A program made the position numbers and the translations under genes. This document shows positions 1 through 9,058 of a stretch of DNA of 64,000 nucleotides, one piece after another. The stretch's first letter is position 1; each line of letters opens with the position of its first letter. This stretch comes from Bacteroidota bacterium. Lineage in GTDB: Bacteria > Bacteroidota > Bacteroidia > Flavobacteriales > Flavobacteriaceae. The stretch spans positions 29,137-93,136 of the forward strand of contig JAKQHT010000014.1 in NCBI GenBank assembly GCA_029557895.1, given 5' to 3'. The notes beneath the pieces are model-generated. The model saw only the letters and a program-made list of their open reading frames with translations, was not told the DNA's origin and did not search any database.

Positions 1-1257
1 GACGACGGTCGCATTTTTATTGGGCACTTCGATCCCGATGGTGCCTTTGCCGGGTATCGGTGCTATGATACGGATTCCCAATGCAGAAAGCGAAAGTGCG
101 ATGTCATCTTCCAGGTTTTTGATTTTTGAGATCCTTATACCGGCATTTGGTACGATTTCGTATAAAGTCACGGTAGGACCAATGGTGGCCTTAATGCTGG
201 CAATCCCGATACTGTAATTGTTTAGTGTCTCTACGATTTTGTTCTTGTTGTCCTCAAGTTCTTCTTGGTTGATGGTTATGCCTTCGGAGTCGTATTTTTT
301 CAATAAGTCCAGTGGCGGAAACTGGTATTTGCTCAACTCCAGGGTAGGGTCGAACAGTCCGAAATCTTCTACCAATTTGTTCGAAAGGTTGTCGGTTTCT
401 GATTTTTCTTCGGCTATTTCTTCTATTTCGATGGCTACATCATTGTCCACAGTTTTTGGTTGTTCCGGTTTGTCTTCGGGTGTTTCGGTTTCGAGATGGA
501 TGGTTTTGGGATCCGGTTTGGGTGCGGTTGTCACCGGAATGTTGGTTGTGGGCGAAAGGTCAAAGGCCGATTTTATATCTTCGGCTTCTGCGGTTAGGTC
601 GTTGTCAATTGGGATGTAGTGGTCATCGTCGGTTATAGGTCGGAAACTTTCATCTTTAAATTCTTTTTTTGCTGATTTAAAAAGGCTTACAAAATGTTGC
701 CCGGTAATTTTAAAACGGATGGCAAAATAGCTGATTAGCCCAAAAAGCAGCAGTAATGCCGTGCCGATGGCTCCGATATAATCTTGGAAGAAACTGTTAA
801 TCTCAAAACCAATGGTACCTCCAAGCGCATCAAATTGATGGGTAAAAAAACCAAAGAAAATGGATAACCAGATGACAATAAGTGTGCCCCAGATCCAATA
901 ACTGAAAAGTTTGTTTTTCTTCAGGTCGAGGGTGACATAGATGCCCGATAAGAATACCAATCCGGAAAAAATGAATGACCCAATGCCAAATCCTCGGGTG
1001 ATGAACAGGTCGCTGACCCATGCGCCAAGCTTGTTAAGCCAGTTTTCGGCCTTGACATCACGCGAGGCAAGCTCTGTTAATGTACTTTGGTCTGCTTTTC
1101 CGGTAAAGAAGAACGACAGAAAGGCGATAAACATCAAAATTCCAAGTATGGTAAGAAAACTCCCAAGGATCAATTTTTGTTGGCTTGTGAGTTTAAAACT
1201 TGGTTTTTTGAGTTTGGTATCTTTGGTACTTTTTGTTTGGGTTTGCTTCTTCGCCAT
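1..1257 (-). CDS. ftsK: DNA translocase FtsK, N-terminal part (cut by window edge)
   Basis: FtsK anchors in the division septum and pumps chromosome ends through it, working with XerCD at dif. The visible 419 codons begin at ATG 1257 (MAKKQTQTK), which fits because the next residues are basic and lead into hydrophobic stretches typical of the four-helix FtsK membrane domain (about residues 25-200). An acidic, Pro/Glu-rich linker follows (about 210-300). The last part (LEEYDSEG-like region, then PTVTLYEIVP and GIRISKIKNLEDDIAL) is the conserved alpha domain at the start of the motor. The Walker A, RecA-like beta and gamma domains lie beyond position 1 and cannot be checked. A Bacteroidota-type promoter lies upstream at 1498-1529. 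Identification is secure; only completeness is unknown. Confidence 0.93.
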   Translation of the reverse strand, partial: MAKKQTQTKSTKDTKLKKPSFKLTSQQKLILGSFLTILGILMFIAFLSFFFTGKADQSTLTELASRDVKAENWLNKLGAWVSDLFITRGFGIGSFIFSGLVFLSGIYVTLDLKKNKLFSYWIWGTLIVIWLSIFFGFFTHQFDALGGTIGFEINSFFQDYIGAIGTALLLLFGLISYFAIRFKITGQHFVSLFKSAKKEFKDESFRPITDDDHYIPIDNDLTAEAEDIKSAFDLSPTTNIPVTTAPKPDPKTIHLETETPEDKPEQPKTVDNDVAIEIEEIAEEKSETDNLSNKLVEDFGLFDPTLELSKYQFPPLDLLKKYDSEGITINQEELEDNKNKIVETLNNYSIGIASIKATIGPTVTLYEIVPNAGIRISKIKNLEDDIALSLSALGIRIIAPIPGKGTIGIEVPNKNATVV

Positions 1258-1497
1258 CAATGCCTGGTTAGATTGGAACAAAAATACAAATTTATACAGG
1301 TTGACCGTAGTGTGTTATCGATAAAAAAACAAATCATTCAAAAATCTAACTTTTTTGTTTGGTCATAAGTCCACAGATAGTTTTTCTTCTAAAAAATAAG
1401 TAGGATTCTGCAGAAGATGAATGTTTTGCATTCAATGGTGTTCATGGAATCTTTAAACATTTTGTTAATTTAATACGAAAAGGCACATCTGTGGTTG

Positions 1498-1529
1498 CAA
1501 ATATAATGTACTATTGGTACAGCATCAAA
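1498..1529 (-). promoter_or_regulatory. Bacteroidota-type promoter upstream of ftsK
   Basis: Read on the minus strand, TTTG (1529-1526) is followed by 20 bases and then TATATTTG (1505-1498), an exact match to the TAnnTTTG -7 element at the consensus spacing for the Bacteroidota primary sigma factor. Transcription would start near 1490, leaving a leader of about 230 bases before ftsK. The 362-base gap between dgkA and ftsK (1258-1619) shows no other gene. The promoter is predicted from sequence only. Confidence 0.6.
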
Positions 1530-1619
1530 CGTTTTTTGGGTTGTAGTTCGTATGTTTTATTTGGTGTGTTTGCAAAAATTATTTGGTAAAAGTTTTGGGT
1601 TATCGGCTTTGCAAGCGTT

Positions 1620-1991
1620 TCAAAAAAACTTTGGAATGTAAATAATCATGGCAACAATAACGGCAGCAACCGAAGAAATGAACACGGCCCCGGCGGCAAT
1701 ATCCTTAATGCGGCCAATGCTTTCGTGAAGCCCGGGATGCACAAAATCGGCAATGTATTCTATGGCCGTGTTGATGCCTTCTATGCTCATTACCAGGCCT
1801 ATCATGGCTACTTGAAACATCCATTCGGTAGTTGAAATCTCAAAATAGAACCCTGCCAATGTCACAACAATAGCAATGAAAAGTTGTATCTTGATACTGG
1901 ATTCCGTCTTGCACAAATAAAGTGCGCCGTTAAAGGCATATCGTATGCTTTTGAGTCGGTTGACGAGGAACGAATCTTTTTTTTGTTGCAT
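1620..1991 (-). CDS. dgkA: Diacylglycerol/undecaprenol kinase (DgkA family)
   Basis: A 123-residue integral membrane kinase that phosphorylates diacylglycerol or undecaprenol at the inner membrane, recycling lipid carriers. Length and layout fit the family: a basic amphipathic N-terminus (residues 1-25), then three membrane helices at about 35-55, 58-75 and 95-118. The signature E-x-x-NTAIE followed by D (EGINTAIEYIADFV, about 70-83) carries the metal- and ATP-binding acidic residues. In Gram-positive and Bacteroidota members the substrate is often undecaprenol, so the exact substrate is not decided here. It lies 6 bases downstream of tpx on the same strand, so the two are probably cotranscribed. 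Confidence 0.85.
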   Translation of the reverse strand: MQQKKDSFLVNRLKSIRYAFNGALYLCKTESSIKIQLFIAIVVTLAGFYFEISTTEWMFQVAMIGLVMSIEGINTAIEYIADFVHPGLHESIGRIKDIAAGAVFISSVAAVIVAMIIYIPKFF

Positions 1992-1997
1992 AAGCCA

Positions 1998-2498
1998 TTA
2001 TTGCAAAGCATTTATTGCAGCTTGATAATTGGGCTCATCTACCGTTTCTTCTACCTGTTGTGTGTGTACGATATTTCCGTTTTTGTCGATGACCACGATG
2101 CAGCGCGAAAGTAACCCTTCCAATGGGCCGTCCACAAAATCCAATCCATAGGTTTTTCCAAAATTACCGTTTTTGAAATCGGAAAGGCATACCACGTTGT
2201 TCAAGCCTTCAGCGGCACAAAACCTTGAAAAGGCAAATGGTAAATCCCTCGAAATGCAAAGCACTTTGGTATCGGGAAGTGCGCTTGCTTCTTTGTTGAA
2301 CTGGCGCACTGAAGCCGCACAAGTGCCAGTATCCACGCTTGGGAAAATGTTGAGTACAAGTTTGTGGCCGTCAAAATCTTTGAGGGATTTGGAGGAAAGG
2401 TCGGTTGCTGTTAGATTAAAATCCAAGGCTTTGCTGCCGTTTTTGGGCAGGTTGCCGGACGTGTTTATTTTATCTCCGTGGAGTGTTACGGTTGCCAT
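1998..2498 (-). CDS. tpx: Thiol peroxidase Tpx
   Basis: A cytoplasmic or periplasmic atypical 2-Cys peroxiredoxin that reduces hydrogen and alkyl peroxides using thioredoxin. The peroxidatic cysteine lies in SVDTGTCAASVRQFN and the resolving cysteine in LPFAFSRFCAAEG, the pattern and spacing that define Tpx. ATG 2498 gives MATVTLHGDKI and 166 residues, the usual family length. The reading frame is open 132 bases further upstream, but those codons encode no conserved sequence. The gene is divergent from the methyltransferase at 2643, and dgkA follows it closely. Confidence 0.93.
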   Translation of the reverse strand: MATVTLHGDKINTSGNLPKNGSKALDFNLTATDLSSKSLKDFDGHKLVLNIFPSVDTGTCAASVRQFNKEASALPDTKVLCISRDLPFAFSRFCAAEGLNNVVCLSDFKNGNFGKTYGLDFVDGPLEGLLSRCIVVIDKNGNIVHTQQVEETVDEPNYQAAINALQ

Positions 2499-2642
2499 AA
2501 TATCTATTTTTAAAGTGAACGTTAAAATTAAGTAATATTTTAAATCAAAACCATTAAAAAAAACATAATTGTTGAAAAAGCTCTGATATGGAATCTGCGC
2601 CAATGTAGATAAAATTAGTATTATTGCCACCGTTAACCATTG

Positions 2643-3776
2643 ATGATGCTCACATCCATAGATTTGTTTTCCGGTTGCGGTGGGATGACCCTCGGGTTTG
2701 CCTGGGCCGGCTTTGATTCCGTTCTGGCTTCAGACATCGATGAAAACTGCCTCCAGACTTTTACTTCGAATTTTCCCGATACGCCATTTCTTTGTGGTGA
2801 CCTGTCTTCATTCAAAAAAGAAGATTTTGATAAGCACCTCAATGGTCGAAAAATCGATGTTATCATCGGAGGACCGCCATGCCAAGGTTTTAGCCTTGCC
2901 AACAAGAGGCGCAACCAAATTGCCGACGATCCGCGCAACAAACTTTTTTACGAATTTGTAAAAACCATTGTTTGGTACAATCCACGGGCCTTTGTTATGG
3001 AAAACGTCAAAGGACTTCTGTCAATGCAATCTGGTGGTGTTATCAAGGAAATACTGAAAGTTTTTGAAAATGCAGGAGAATTTGGTTACTGTGTGGAGTA
3101 TAAAATTTTGAAGGCTTCCGATTATGGAGTTCCGCAATCAAGAGAAAGGGTCATTATCATTGGGATAAGGAAAGATTTGGACTGTGCGCCCGTTTTTCCC
3201 GAAAAATCCTCGGAAAACGAAGTTACCGTTGAAGCGGCCATTTCAGACCTTCCGAGAATTGAGGCAGGAGAGGGCGGCGAAATGATGCCTTACGGTCTGG
3301 AACCGCAGAACGACTACCAAAAAATGATGCGCAAAAATTCCAGAGCGGTCTTTAACCACGTAGCCATGAAGCACACTCAACGGTTGGTAGAACGTTTTAA
3401 GGCCATTGCCCCAGGAAAAAATCTTCTGGATGTTTGGGATACGCACGGAGCGGTCCAGCGTGGCAATCCACAGAAAAAATCGACGATAAAATTCAGCCAG
3501 AACAACCAGCGGCTGTTTGCCGATAGGCCAGCACCCACAATAGCGGCCAGTTTTCAGAGTAATTTCATACATCCGCATCTGCATCGCAACTTTACCGCCA
3601 GGGAAGGTGCACGATTGCAATCGTTCCCAGACGATTTTATTTTTAAAGGGATGCGCACCAAAATGAGCTGGGAAAAGGGATTGAGCCAGTACCAGCAGAT
3701 AGGCAATGCCGTACCGCCACTAATGGCTTATGAAATAGCCAAAACCTTAAAAGGTGTTTTGGAAAACAATGAATAA
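2643..3776 (+). CDS. DNA (cytosine-5-)-methyltransferase, orphan
   Basis: Transfers a methyl group from S-adenosylmethionine to C5 of cytosine within a DNA recognition sequence. All core motifs of the family are visible in order: motif I (DLFSGCGGMTLGF, residues 7-19), motif IV with the catalytic Pro-Cys-Gln (GGPPCQGFS, Cys about residue 80), motif VI (MENVKGLL), motif VIII (QSRERVIIIG) and motif X (QIGNAVPP) near the C-terminus. The target-recognition region between VIII and X is compact (about residues 200-290), so the site cannot be read off. ATG 2643 is preferred; a TTG just before it is possible. No restriction endonuclease, Vsr or specificity gene flanks it, so it is probably a solitary regulator, a protective enzyme or a phage/RM relic. 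Confidence 0.92.
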   Translation: MMLTSIDLFSGCGGMTLGFAWAGFDSVLASDIDENCLQTFTSNFPDTPFLCGDLSSFKKEDFDKHLNGRKIDVIIGGPPCQGFSLANKRRNQIADDPRNKLFYEFVKTIVWYNPRAFVMENVKGLLSMQSGGVIKEILKVFENAGEFGYCVEYKILKASDYGVPQSRERVIIIGIRKDLDCAPVFPEKSSENEVTVEAAISDLPRIEAGEGGEMMPYGLEPQNDYQKMMRKNSRAVFNHVAMKHTQRLVERFKAIAPGKNLLDVWDTHGAVQRGNPQKKSTIKFSQNNQRLFADRPAPTIAASFQSNFIHPHLHRNFTAREGARLQSFPDDFIFKGMRTKMSWEKGLSQYQQIGNAVPPLMAYEIAKTLKGVLENNE

Positions 3777-3922
3777 CGATTTTTGAAATTGAAATTCGCA
3801 GTTCCTTCTCACTTTTTTCTCTTTTTGCTTTAGTGCCAACTGTAATCAGTGATCCGGCTCTTGTTTAGTTGCCTAACCACAAAGTGTGTGTAATTGAACG
3901 GGATCAGTTGTTTGAAAATTAA

Positions 3923-3957
3923 ATCCTGCAGCCACTCTATAAAAGCAACTGCAGGAT
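3923..3957 (-). terminator. Inverted repeat, probable terminator of the downstream lipoprotein gene
   Basis: ATCCTGCAG (3923-3931) and CTGCAGGAT (3949-3957) form a perfect 9-bp stem with a 17-base loop just past the stop of the minus-strand gene at 3970. On the minus strand a weakly T-rich stretch follows. The position supports a terminator; the long loop and interrupted T-run lower confidence. Confidence 0.45.
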
Positions 3958-3969
3958 ATACGATGTTTG

Positions 3970-5523
3970 TCACCCTCCAGGGCCTGCACTTCCCCCGGCA
4001 GTGGTAACCATGGATGAGGTAGTAAACGTGGTGCCGCTTGTTGCGCCGCTTTTATTATAAGTTCCACTGGTGTACAAGCCGTTGAACGTTGTCCCGCCGG
4101 AAACCGATCCCCCGGTATATACGGTATAGGATGTACCGGATTCCAACTTGGGACTTGTAAATATCATAGTGTTGTAGGTGCGGGGGATTAAAAAAGTAAG
4201 AGCTTCTGCCGAGCCATCTGTAGCTTCAATGTGAAAAAGCTGATTGGCCGACCCTCCGCCAAGCCGAACGGACCTTTGGGTGCTAACATTGGCCGTTGGC
4301 ATACTGGTAGCACCTCCGATGCCTATGGCAATCCCACCTGTAATCTTAAAGGTATTGTTGTCGCAATCAATCCCACCTTCCGGGGCACCTGACCCTACGG
4401 AAATTGTTGTCCCTCCGGTAATGGTCAGCGTTCCGTTTGAATCGATACCATCGTTGGTGCTACTGTACACATACAGTTCACCACCATTAATATACAGAGC
4501 GGTACCGGCATTAAGACCATCATCGTAGGCATTAATGTTAATGGTTCCATCATTTATGGTCAATGTGCTTTTGCTTTCAATGCCTTCCCCTTCGGTGGTG
4601 TTAATGGTAAAGGTGCCGCCGTTAATGGTCACATAAGGATCTATGGTATCGTCTGTTGTGTATGATGCCGCAATACCGTCATCACCAACATTTAGTGTAA
4701 AGTCGCCGTCGTTGATCACGATGTAGCCTTCTTCACATTCGATTCCGTCACTGGTGGCGGTAATGTTTAAGGTGCCGCCATCTGCAATAAAGGCATCATT
4801 GGTATGGATCCCGTCTTTTACTGCACCAGTAATAGTTATATTGCCACTCCGGATACGAATATAGTCGTCGCTCACGATGCCATGTTTGTAATTTCCTTTT
4901 ACCGTAAGCGCTCCGCTGCCGCTGAAGATCATCTGTCCTTCACTGAAGAACGTTCCTTTCATATCTTCATCATCGCTGGTGACATAAGTTGTTCCATCGG
5001 TCAGGGTATTGGTGGTATTATCCGCCAGCACAATAAAGGATCTTTTTCCAGACTGGATGTTAATGGCCGGGCCGTCATTGTTGGTAATATTGGCGCCATT
5101 TAAGGTGAGCTTAAACTTATTGTCACTATAAATTTTTACCGAACCGTTAGTGGTAGTACCCGAGACTTCATAAGCCACTTCTGCCACGGTCGAGGTGATG
5201 GTAATGTCATCACCGTCCTGAACAATAGCGACTCCTGAAGATTCAAGCGGGTTATCAATCGTAGTGGTTGTGCCAAATGCAATGGAAACCGTGTTGCTAA
5301 ATGTGGAATTTTCAACCAGGTCGTTGGCATTATACGCACTATCAGTATTGCCCTCCACAGCCGAACTGGTTGTAGATACCTCTAATATCTGAACAGAGTC
5401 TGTAGAATTTACATCTACTGTATCATCGTCTTGAGAGCAGGACGAGGAGACAACTGAAATGACGATGCCTGTTGCCAGGGCCGCTATGAACCTGTAGTTC
5501 ATAAAGTGAATTCTTTTTGTCAT
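3970..5523 (-). CDS. Secreted carbohydrate-binding domain lipoprotein (Cthe_2159-like beta-helix)
   Basis: A 517-residue lipoprotein: a hydrophobic signal segment ends in SVVSSSC (Cys about 29), followed by an acidic DDDT stretch, a pattern that in Bacteroidota often goes with surface export. The mature part consists of many short degenerate repeats of the form TINGGTFTINTTEGEGIES, NDGTININAYDDGLNAG and TSDGIECEEGYIVINDGDF, as expected for a right-handed beta-helix. It matches in style the Cthe_2159 carbohydrate-binding family, whose founding member binds cellulose and pectin-like polymers; the ligand here is inferred. The C-terminus (after about 410) is a Ser/Thr/Gly-rich non-repeat domain ending in GGSAGPGG. 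It stands alone, without polysaccharide-utilisation genes beside it. ATG 5502 is an alternative start. Confidence 0.75.
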   Translation of the reverse strand: MTKRIHFMNYRFIAALATGIVISVVSSSCSQDDDTVDVNSTDSVQILEVSTTSSAVEGNTDSAYNANDLVENSTFSNTVSIAFGTTTTIDNPLESSGVAIVQDGDDITITSTVAEVAYEVSGTTTNGSVKIYSDNKFKLTLNGANITNNDGPAINIQSGKRSFIVLADNTTNTLTDGTTYVTSDDEDMKGTFFSEGQMIFSGSGALTVKGNYKHGIVSDDYIRIRSGNITITGAVKDGIHTNDAFIADGGTLNITATSDGIECEEGYIVINDGDFTLNVGDDGIAASYTTDDTIDPYVTINGGTFTINTTEGEGIESKSTLTINDGTININAYDDGLNAGTALYINGGELYVYSSTNDGIDSNGTLTITGGTTISVGSGAPEGGIDCDNNTFKITGGIAIGIGGATSMPTANVSTQRSVRLGGGSANQLFHIEATDGSAEALTFLIPRTYNTMIFTSPKLESGTSYTVYTGGSVSGGTTFNGLYTSGTYNKSGATSGTTFTTSSMVTTAGGSAGPGG

Positions 5524-6067
5524 GATTTTGATTTTAGTTCATAATATTTGAAAAATTTATAATACAAGATTAAAATATTTGGTTGATGGGGTGGCAATGA
5601 AATAGACCAACACGGTAAACATATAGACGAAGCCATAAATAAAATGTTAAAAAAGGCTTTTGGGGTTAAATGATATAACTTAAAACTCGATCTTGGCTTC
5701 CTATATTGTGCAAATAATATTTCGGTTAATCAATAAAAGGCTAATTGTTTGAAACGTAGGGTTTTTAATCCAGATATTGAACTCATCTTAACTTTATTAA
5801 CCAATTAAAAAAGTCAGGACGAGTTCATTGTGCTACCTGAATATCGAACATCAGGAATAAGGATTTATCAATTTTTTAATTGCGTTGAGCGGTTGCCCAT
5901 TTCATCCTGTACAATGGGTTAGAGATAATCAAGTTGTTCGGTTATGCCGATACGTGCAGTAATTGGCCGTCAAGTTGCCACGCTAAAAATTCGGTCGGAG
6001 ACGCGGTTGGGTGACAGCTTGTTTAGGTTGTTTAACAGTGTCAAAAGATGGAGGTTTGTCTGAAATG
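5524..6067. other. Intergenic region, 544 bases, no gene seen
   Basis: AT-rich spacer between the divergently read lipoprotein start (5523) and the 3' end of the LytTR regulator (6068). I found no conserved protein-like frame, tRNA or strong hairpin. The part near 5530-5750 presumably holds the promoter of the lipoprotein gene, but no good TTTG/TAnnTTTG pair is visible. Confidence 0.4.
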
Positions 6068-6787
6068 CTACATACTTTTTTCGTCCAGGAATTTCATGAA
6101 TTCGGTTCGATATTGTTCACCAATGGTAATGCGTTGGTCTTTGATAATGACCTGACTGCGTTCAATATGGTCGATTTTGTCCAAAGCTATAATGAACGAA
6201 CGATGGATTCGCATAAAACGATCCGTCGGTAATTTATCCTCCAGCTTTTTCAAACTGATCAAGGACAATACCGGTCGGGGAGCGGTGGTTAAATATACTT
6301 TTGCATAGTCTTTCATCCCTTCCACATAAATAATTTCTGAAAGATTAATTTTGAGCTGTAAGTATTCTGATTTTAAAAAAATGTAATCTTCATCGGCTTT
6401 GTTTTTGGGAACGACTTTTTCTTCCACACGGCTTTTGGCTTTGGTGGCCGCAGTGAGGAACTCCGAATAATCTATCGGCTTGAGCAAATAATCAATGGCA
6501 TTCACTTTGTAACCCGATATGGCATATTGTTCAAATGCGGTGGTGAAGATAATCATGATATCCGGAGGAAGTACTTTGGATAATTCCAGCCCGGTTAAAT
6601 CCGGCATTTGAATATCCAAAAAAATTAATTGTGGTGCTTCGTTATTTTGCAAATAATCGAGAACTTCCAATGGGCTGTTGAAGGCCCCAACAATTTTTAA
6701 GAAGGGTGTTTTTTCTGCATAACGCACCAACTGGTTGAGTGCTGCGGGCTCATCATCTACTATGATACAGCTAAGCGATTCTGTCAT
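6068..6787 (-). CDS. LytTR-family response regulator
   Basis: A 239-residue cytoplasmic regulator. The receiver domain (residues 1-120) has the acidic pair DDE near the N-terminus, the phospho-acceptor Asp in LIFLDIQMPDLTG (about residue 57), a Thr in IIFTTAF and Lys in YLLKPIDY. The C-terminal LytTR DNA-binding domain (about 140-235) has the typical FLKSEYLQLKI, IIYVEGMKDYAKVYL and FMRIHRSFIIAL segments. Its ATG overlaps the stop of the sensor kinase gene (ATGA), so they are translationally coupled. As the last gene of the efflux unit that starts with tolC, it most likely senses or adjusts that unit together with the kinase. Confidence 0.92.
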   Translation of the reverse strand: MTESLSCIIVDDEPAALNQLVRYAEKTPFLKIVGAFNSPLEVLDYLQNNEAPQLIFLDIQMPDLTGLELSKVLPPDIMIIFTTAFEQYAISGYKVNAIDYLLKPIDYSEFLTAATKAKSRVEEKVVPKNKADEDYIFLKSEYLQLKINLSEIIYVEGMKDYAKVYLTTAPRPVLSLISLKKLEDKLPTDRFMRIHRSFIIALDKIDHIERSQVIIKDQRITIGEQYRTEFMKFLDEKSM

Positions 6788-7836
6788 TGTGCTGGGCTTT
6801 GGAGGTTAATCTGTAATTCAGTTTCAAATTGTCCGTTGGTGATAGTTGTGTAAAAACTGTGTTTGTCCGGATACAGTATAGCCAATCTTTTTTTAAGATT
6901 ATCCAGTCCGATACCCGAACCACTTAAGTCATGTTTCGGTTTTGGGAAATCGGGATTTCTCGATATAAAGATAAGTTTTTTAACATTAGTTATCTGGAGA
7001 CCAAAATAAATATCGCTGGCTTTTTTGGAAGATACTCCGTGTTTGAAAGCGTTCTCTACCAGAGAAATAAATAACAATGGTGCGATATGGATATCGGGGA
7101 TGGAGGGAGGGAAATCCGTAGTCACATTTGTAGTATCGGTCAGTCTTACCTGCATTAGAGCTATGTATTTGTTCAAAAAATCCAATTCCTCTTTTAGTGA
7201 AATGGTGGGCATATCTGAAGCCCGCAGCAAGTAGCGCATCAGGCGGCTCAAGCTATGGATGGAGTCTCGAGCCTTTTCGGGCTCTGTTTCTATCAGCGAA
7301 TAGATATTATTGAGCGCATTAAAGAAAAAATGGGGCTGTAACTGAAATTTGAGCGTTTGCAGTTCTGCCTGCAATTTGGTGTTTTCTGCCTCTGTTCGAT
7401 AGATTTCTAAATTGGTTAACCTTTTTCCTGATCTAATGGCAATGGCAAATGCGATGGGAATGAGATAAATTAAGAAATCGGAGTACCAGATAAATGCAAT
7501 AGGAGGCCCTTTGCGCCCATCTTCAGGTGAATTTAAAAAACCACTGGTGAATATTTCGTGCTTGATCCAATATAACAGAGCAAAAAGACACAAATTAATT
7601 GCGATGAAAACCAGCCATTTTTTGTGTTTGAACAGGATGCGTTCTACAGCCCAAAGATAGTTGGAATAAAAGATGATGGCCATAAAAAACAATTGCAACC
7701 AATACATCAATGCAATTTCCCTTATCCCGAGGTCGGTGCCCGAGCTCAAAGCTACGGGGATAAAAAATAGCATCACCCATATCAGTACATGAATGGCAAT
7801 TTCTATCCGGCTTTTATAATACCTGTTCTTACTCAT
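6784..7836 (-). CDS. LytS/YehU-type sensor histidine kinase
   Basis: A 350-residue membrane kinase. Four hydrophobic segments occupy residues 1-145 with no recognised ligand-binding domain. A short coiled coil (EIYRTEAENTKLQAELQ) precedes the His_kinase motif LQPHFFFNALNNIYSLIE, where the phosphorylated His lies. The C-terminal ATPase part has a simplified N-box (LVENAFKHGVSSK) and G-box (GSGIGLDNLKKRL). This architecture pairs with LytTR regulators, and the regulator gene overlaps it by 4 bases. It in turn overlaps the end of the permease gene by 8 bases, which places sensor, regulator and pump in one transcription unit. Confidence 0.92.
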   Translation of the reverse strand: MSKNRYYKSRIEIAIHVLIWVMLFFIPVALSSGTDLGIREIALMYWLQLFFMAIIFYSNYLWAVERILFKHKKWLVFIAINLCLFALLYWIKHEIFTSGFLNSPEDGRKGPPIAFIWYSDFLIYLIPIAFAIAIRSGKRLTNLEIYRTEAENTKLQAELQTLKFQLQPHFFFNALNNIYSLIETEPEKARDSIHSLSRLMRYLLRASDMPTISLKEELDFLNKYIALMQVRLTDTTNVTTDFPPSIPDIHIAPLLFISLVENAFKHGVSSKKASDIYFGLQITNVKKLIFISRNPDFPKPKHDLSGSGIGLDNLKKRLAILYPDKHSFYTTITNGQFETELQINLQSPAQ

Positions 7837-9046
7837 AACGTAAAGCTTCTATCGGGTCTAAAGCTGCTCCCTTTCTGGCGGGATAATAACCAAAGAAGAT
7901 TCCCGTAAAGGTACAAACCAAAAAAGAAATTACAATAGAAAAAACCGTAACTGATACCGGCCATCCGATAACCGTAGAAACAAAGTAAGTTGCCGAAAGC
8001 CCCAGAACAACCCCCAATACGCCACCGGTAATACTGATCAATACAGACTCTATAAGGAACTGCAGCAGTATAGAACTTTCAGTTGCCCCAATAGCCATAC
8101 GCAAACCTATTTCGCGTGTTCTTTCCTTTACCGAAACATACATGATGTTCATGATGCCTATACCGCCAACAAGCAGTGAAATGCTTGCTATGGCGACCAA
8201 CAAGATAGTCAGCATCTCGCTGGTAGAGCTAAAAGTCGTAATCAGCTCCTGTTGCGAGAACACATTAAAATCATTGTCAAGATACTCGGGAATCTTGTGA
8301 GTCTTTTCCAGAATGGCAGTTACTTCTTTTACAGCTTCTGTAGCCTGGTCTTCACTAATGGCCGAAGCGACGATAGATTGGAGATAATTTTGGGCCAGGA
8401 TTCTTTTTTGAACCGCTGTATAGGGAGCCAGAATAATATCGTCTTGGTCTTGCCCAAAAGTGCTCTCGCCTTTTTCTTCCAATACACCGATGACGGTAAA
8501 AGGAGTGGAATTGTAACGAATGATTTTTCCTATCGGATTTTCGTCTGTTCCAAAAAGATTTTCCTGAACGGTTTTACCAATTACAGCCACCTTGGCTATC
8601 CGATCTACGTCTTCATCGGTAAACATCGCACCGCGCTCCAATCCCCATTCCCTGATATCGGTATATTCGGGAGAAACCCCGTAAATACTGGTAGCCCAGT
8701 TGTTGGAGCCGGCTATAACCTGTCCGTTTCCGCTGACCAAGGGTGATACGGCCTTGAGCATAGCGGCTTCTTTCAAAGCTTCATAATCGGTAAGTTTCAA
8801 GGTTTGCATGCTGCTGAGGTCGCGGACCCCACCGGGCATCATACCCGCACCCGGTCTTATGGTAATCATATTGGCACCCATTTTGGATATATTTTCTTTG
8901 ATGCTTTCTTTGGAGCCTTCGCCTATGGCCAGCATGGCGATTACCGCTGCCACACCAATGATAATACCCAGCATGGTTAATACGGCCCTGATTTTGTTGA
9001 GCAGAATGGCCTTCCAGGCTATTTTTGATAAATTGACAATATTCAT
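7829..9046 (-). CDS. MacB-type ABC transporter permease
   Basis: A 405-residue inner-membrane permease of the MacB/FtsX (type VII) fold. The first transmembrane helix (about 20-42, AVLTMLGIIIGVAAVIAML) is followed by a large MacB_PCD periplasmic domain (about 45-265), then three C-terminal helices (about 280-400) ending in the conserved PARKGAALDPIEALRYE. Such permeases do not pump through the membrane but drive a periplasmic adaptor and TolC by mechanotransmission. Here the ATPase is a separate gene 12 bases upstream, as is usual in Bacteroidota. The likely cargo is an antibiotic, peptide or lipid; the sequence does not tell which. Confidence 0.92.
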   Translation of the reverse strand: MNIVNLSKIAWKAILLNKIRAVLTMLGIIIGVAAVIAMLAIGEGSKESIKENISKMGANMITIRPGAGMMPGGVRDLSSMQTLKLTDYEALKEAAMLKAVSPLVSGNGQVIAGSNNWATSIYGVSPEYTDIREWGLERGAMFTDEDVDRIAKVAVIGKTVQENLFGTDENPIGKIIRYNSTPFTVIGVLEEKGESTFGQDQDDIILAPYTAVQKRILAQNYLQSIVASAISEDQATEAVKEVTAILEKTHKIPEYLDNDFNVFSQQELITTFSSTSEMLTILLVAIASISLLVGGIGIMNIMYVSVKERTREIGLRMAIGATESSILLQFLIESVLISITGGVLGVVLGLSATYFVSTVIGWPVSVTVFSIVISFLVCTFTGIFFGYYPARKGAALDPIEALRYE

Positions 9047-9058
9047 TTCCTTATAATT

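Noticed and set aside
8252..8746. Plus-strand open frame of 164 codons
   Set aside because: It lies antisense to the MacB-type permease gene, which has clear homology; no protein-like pattern was seen.
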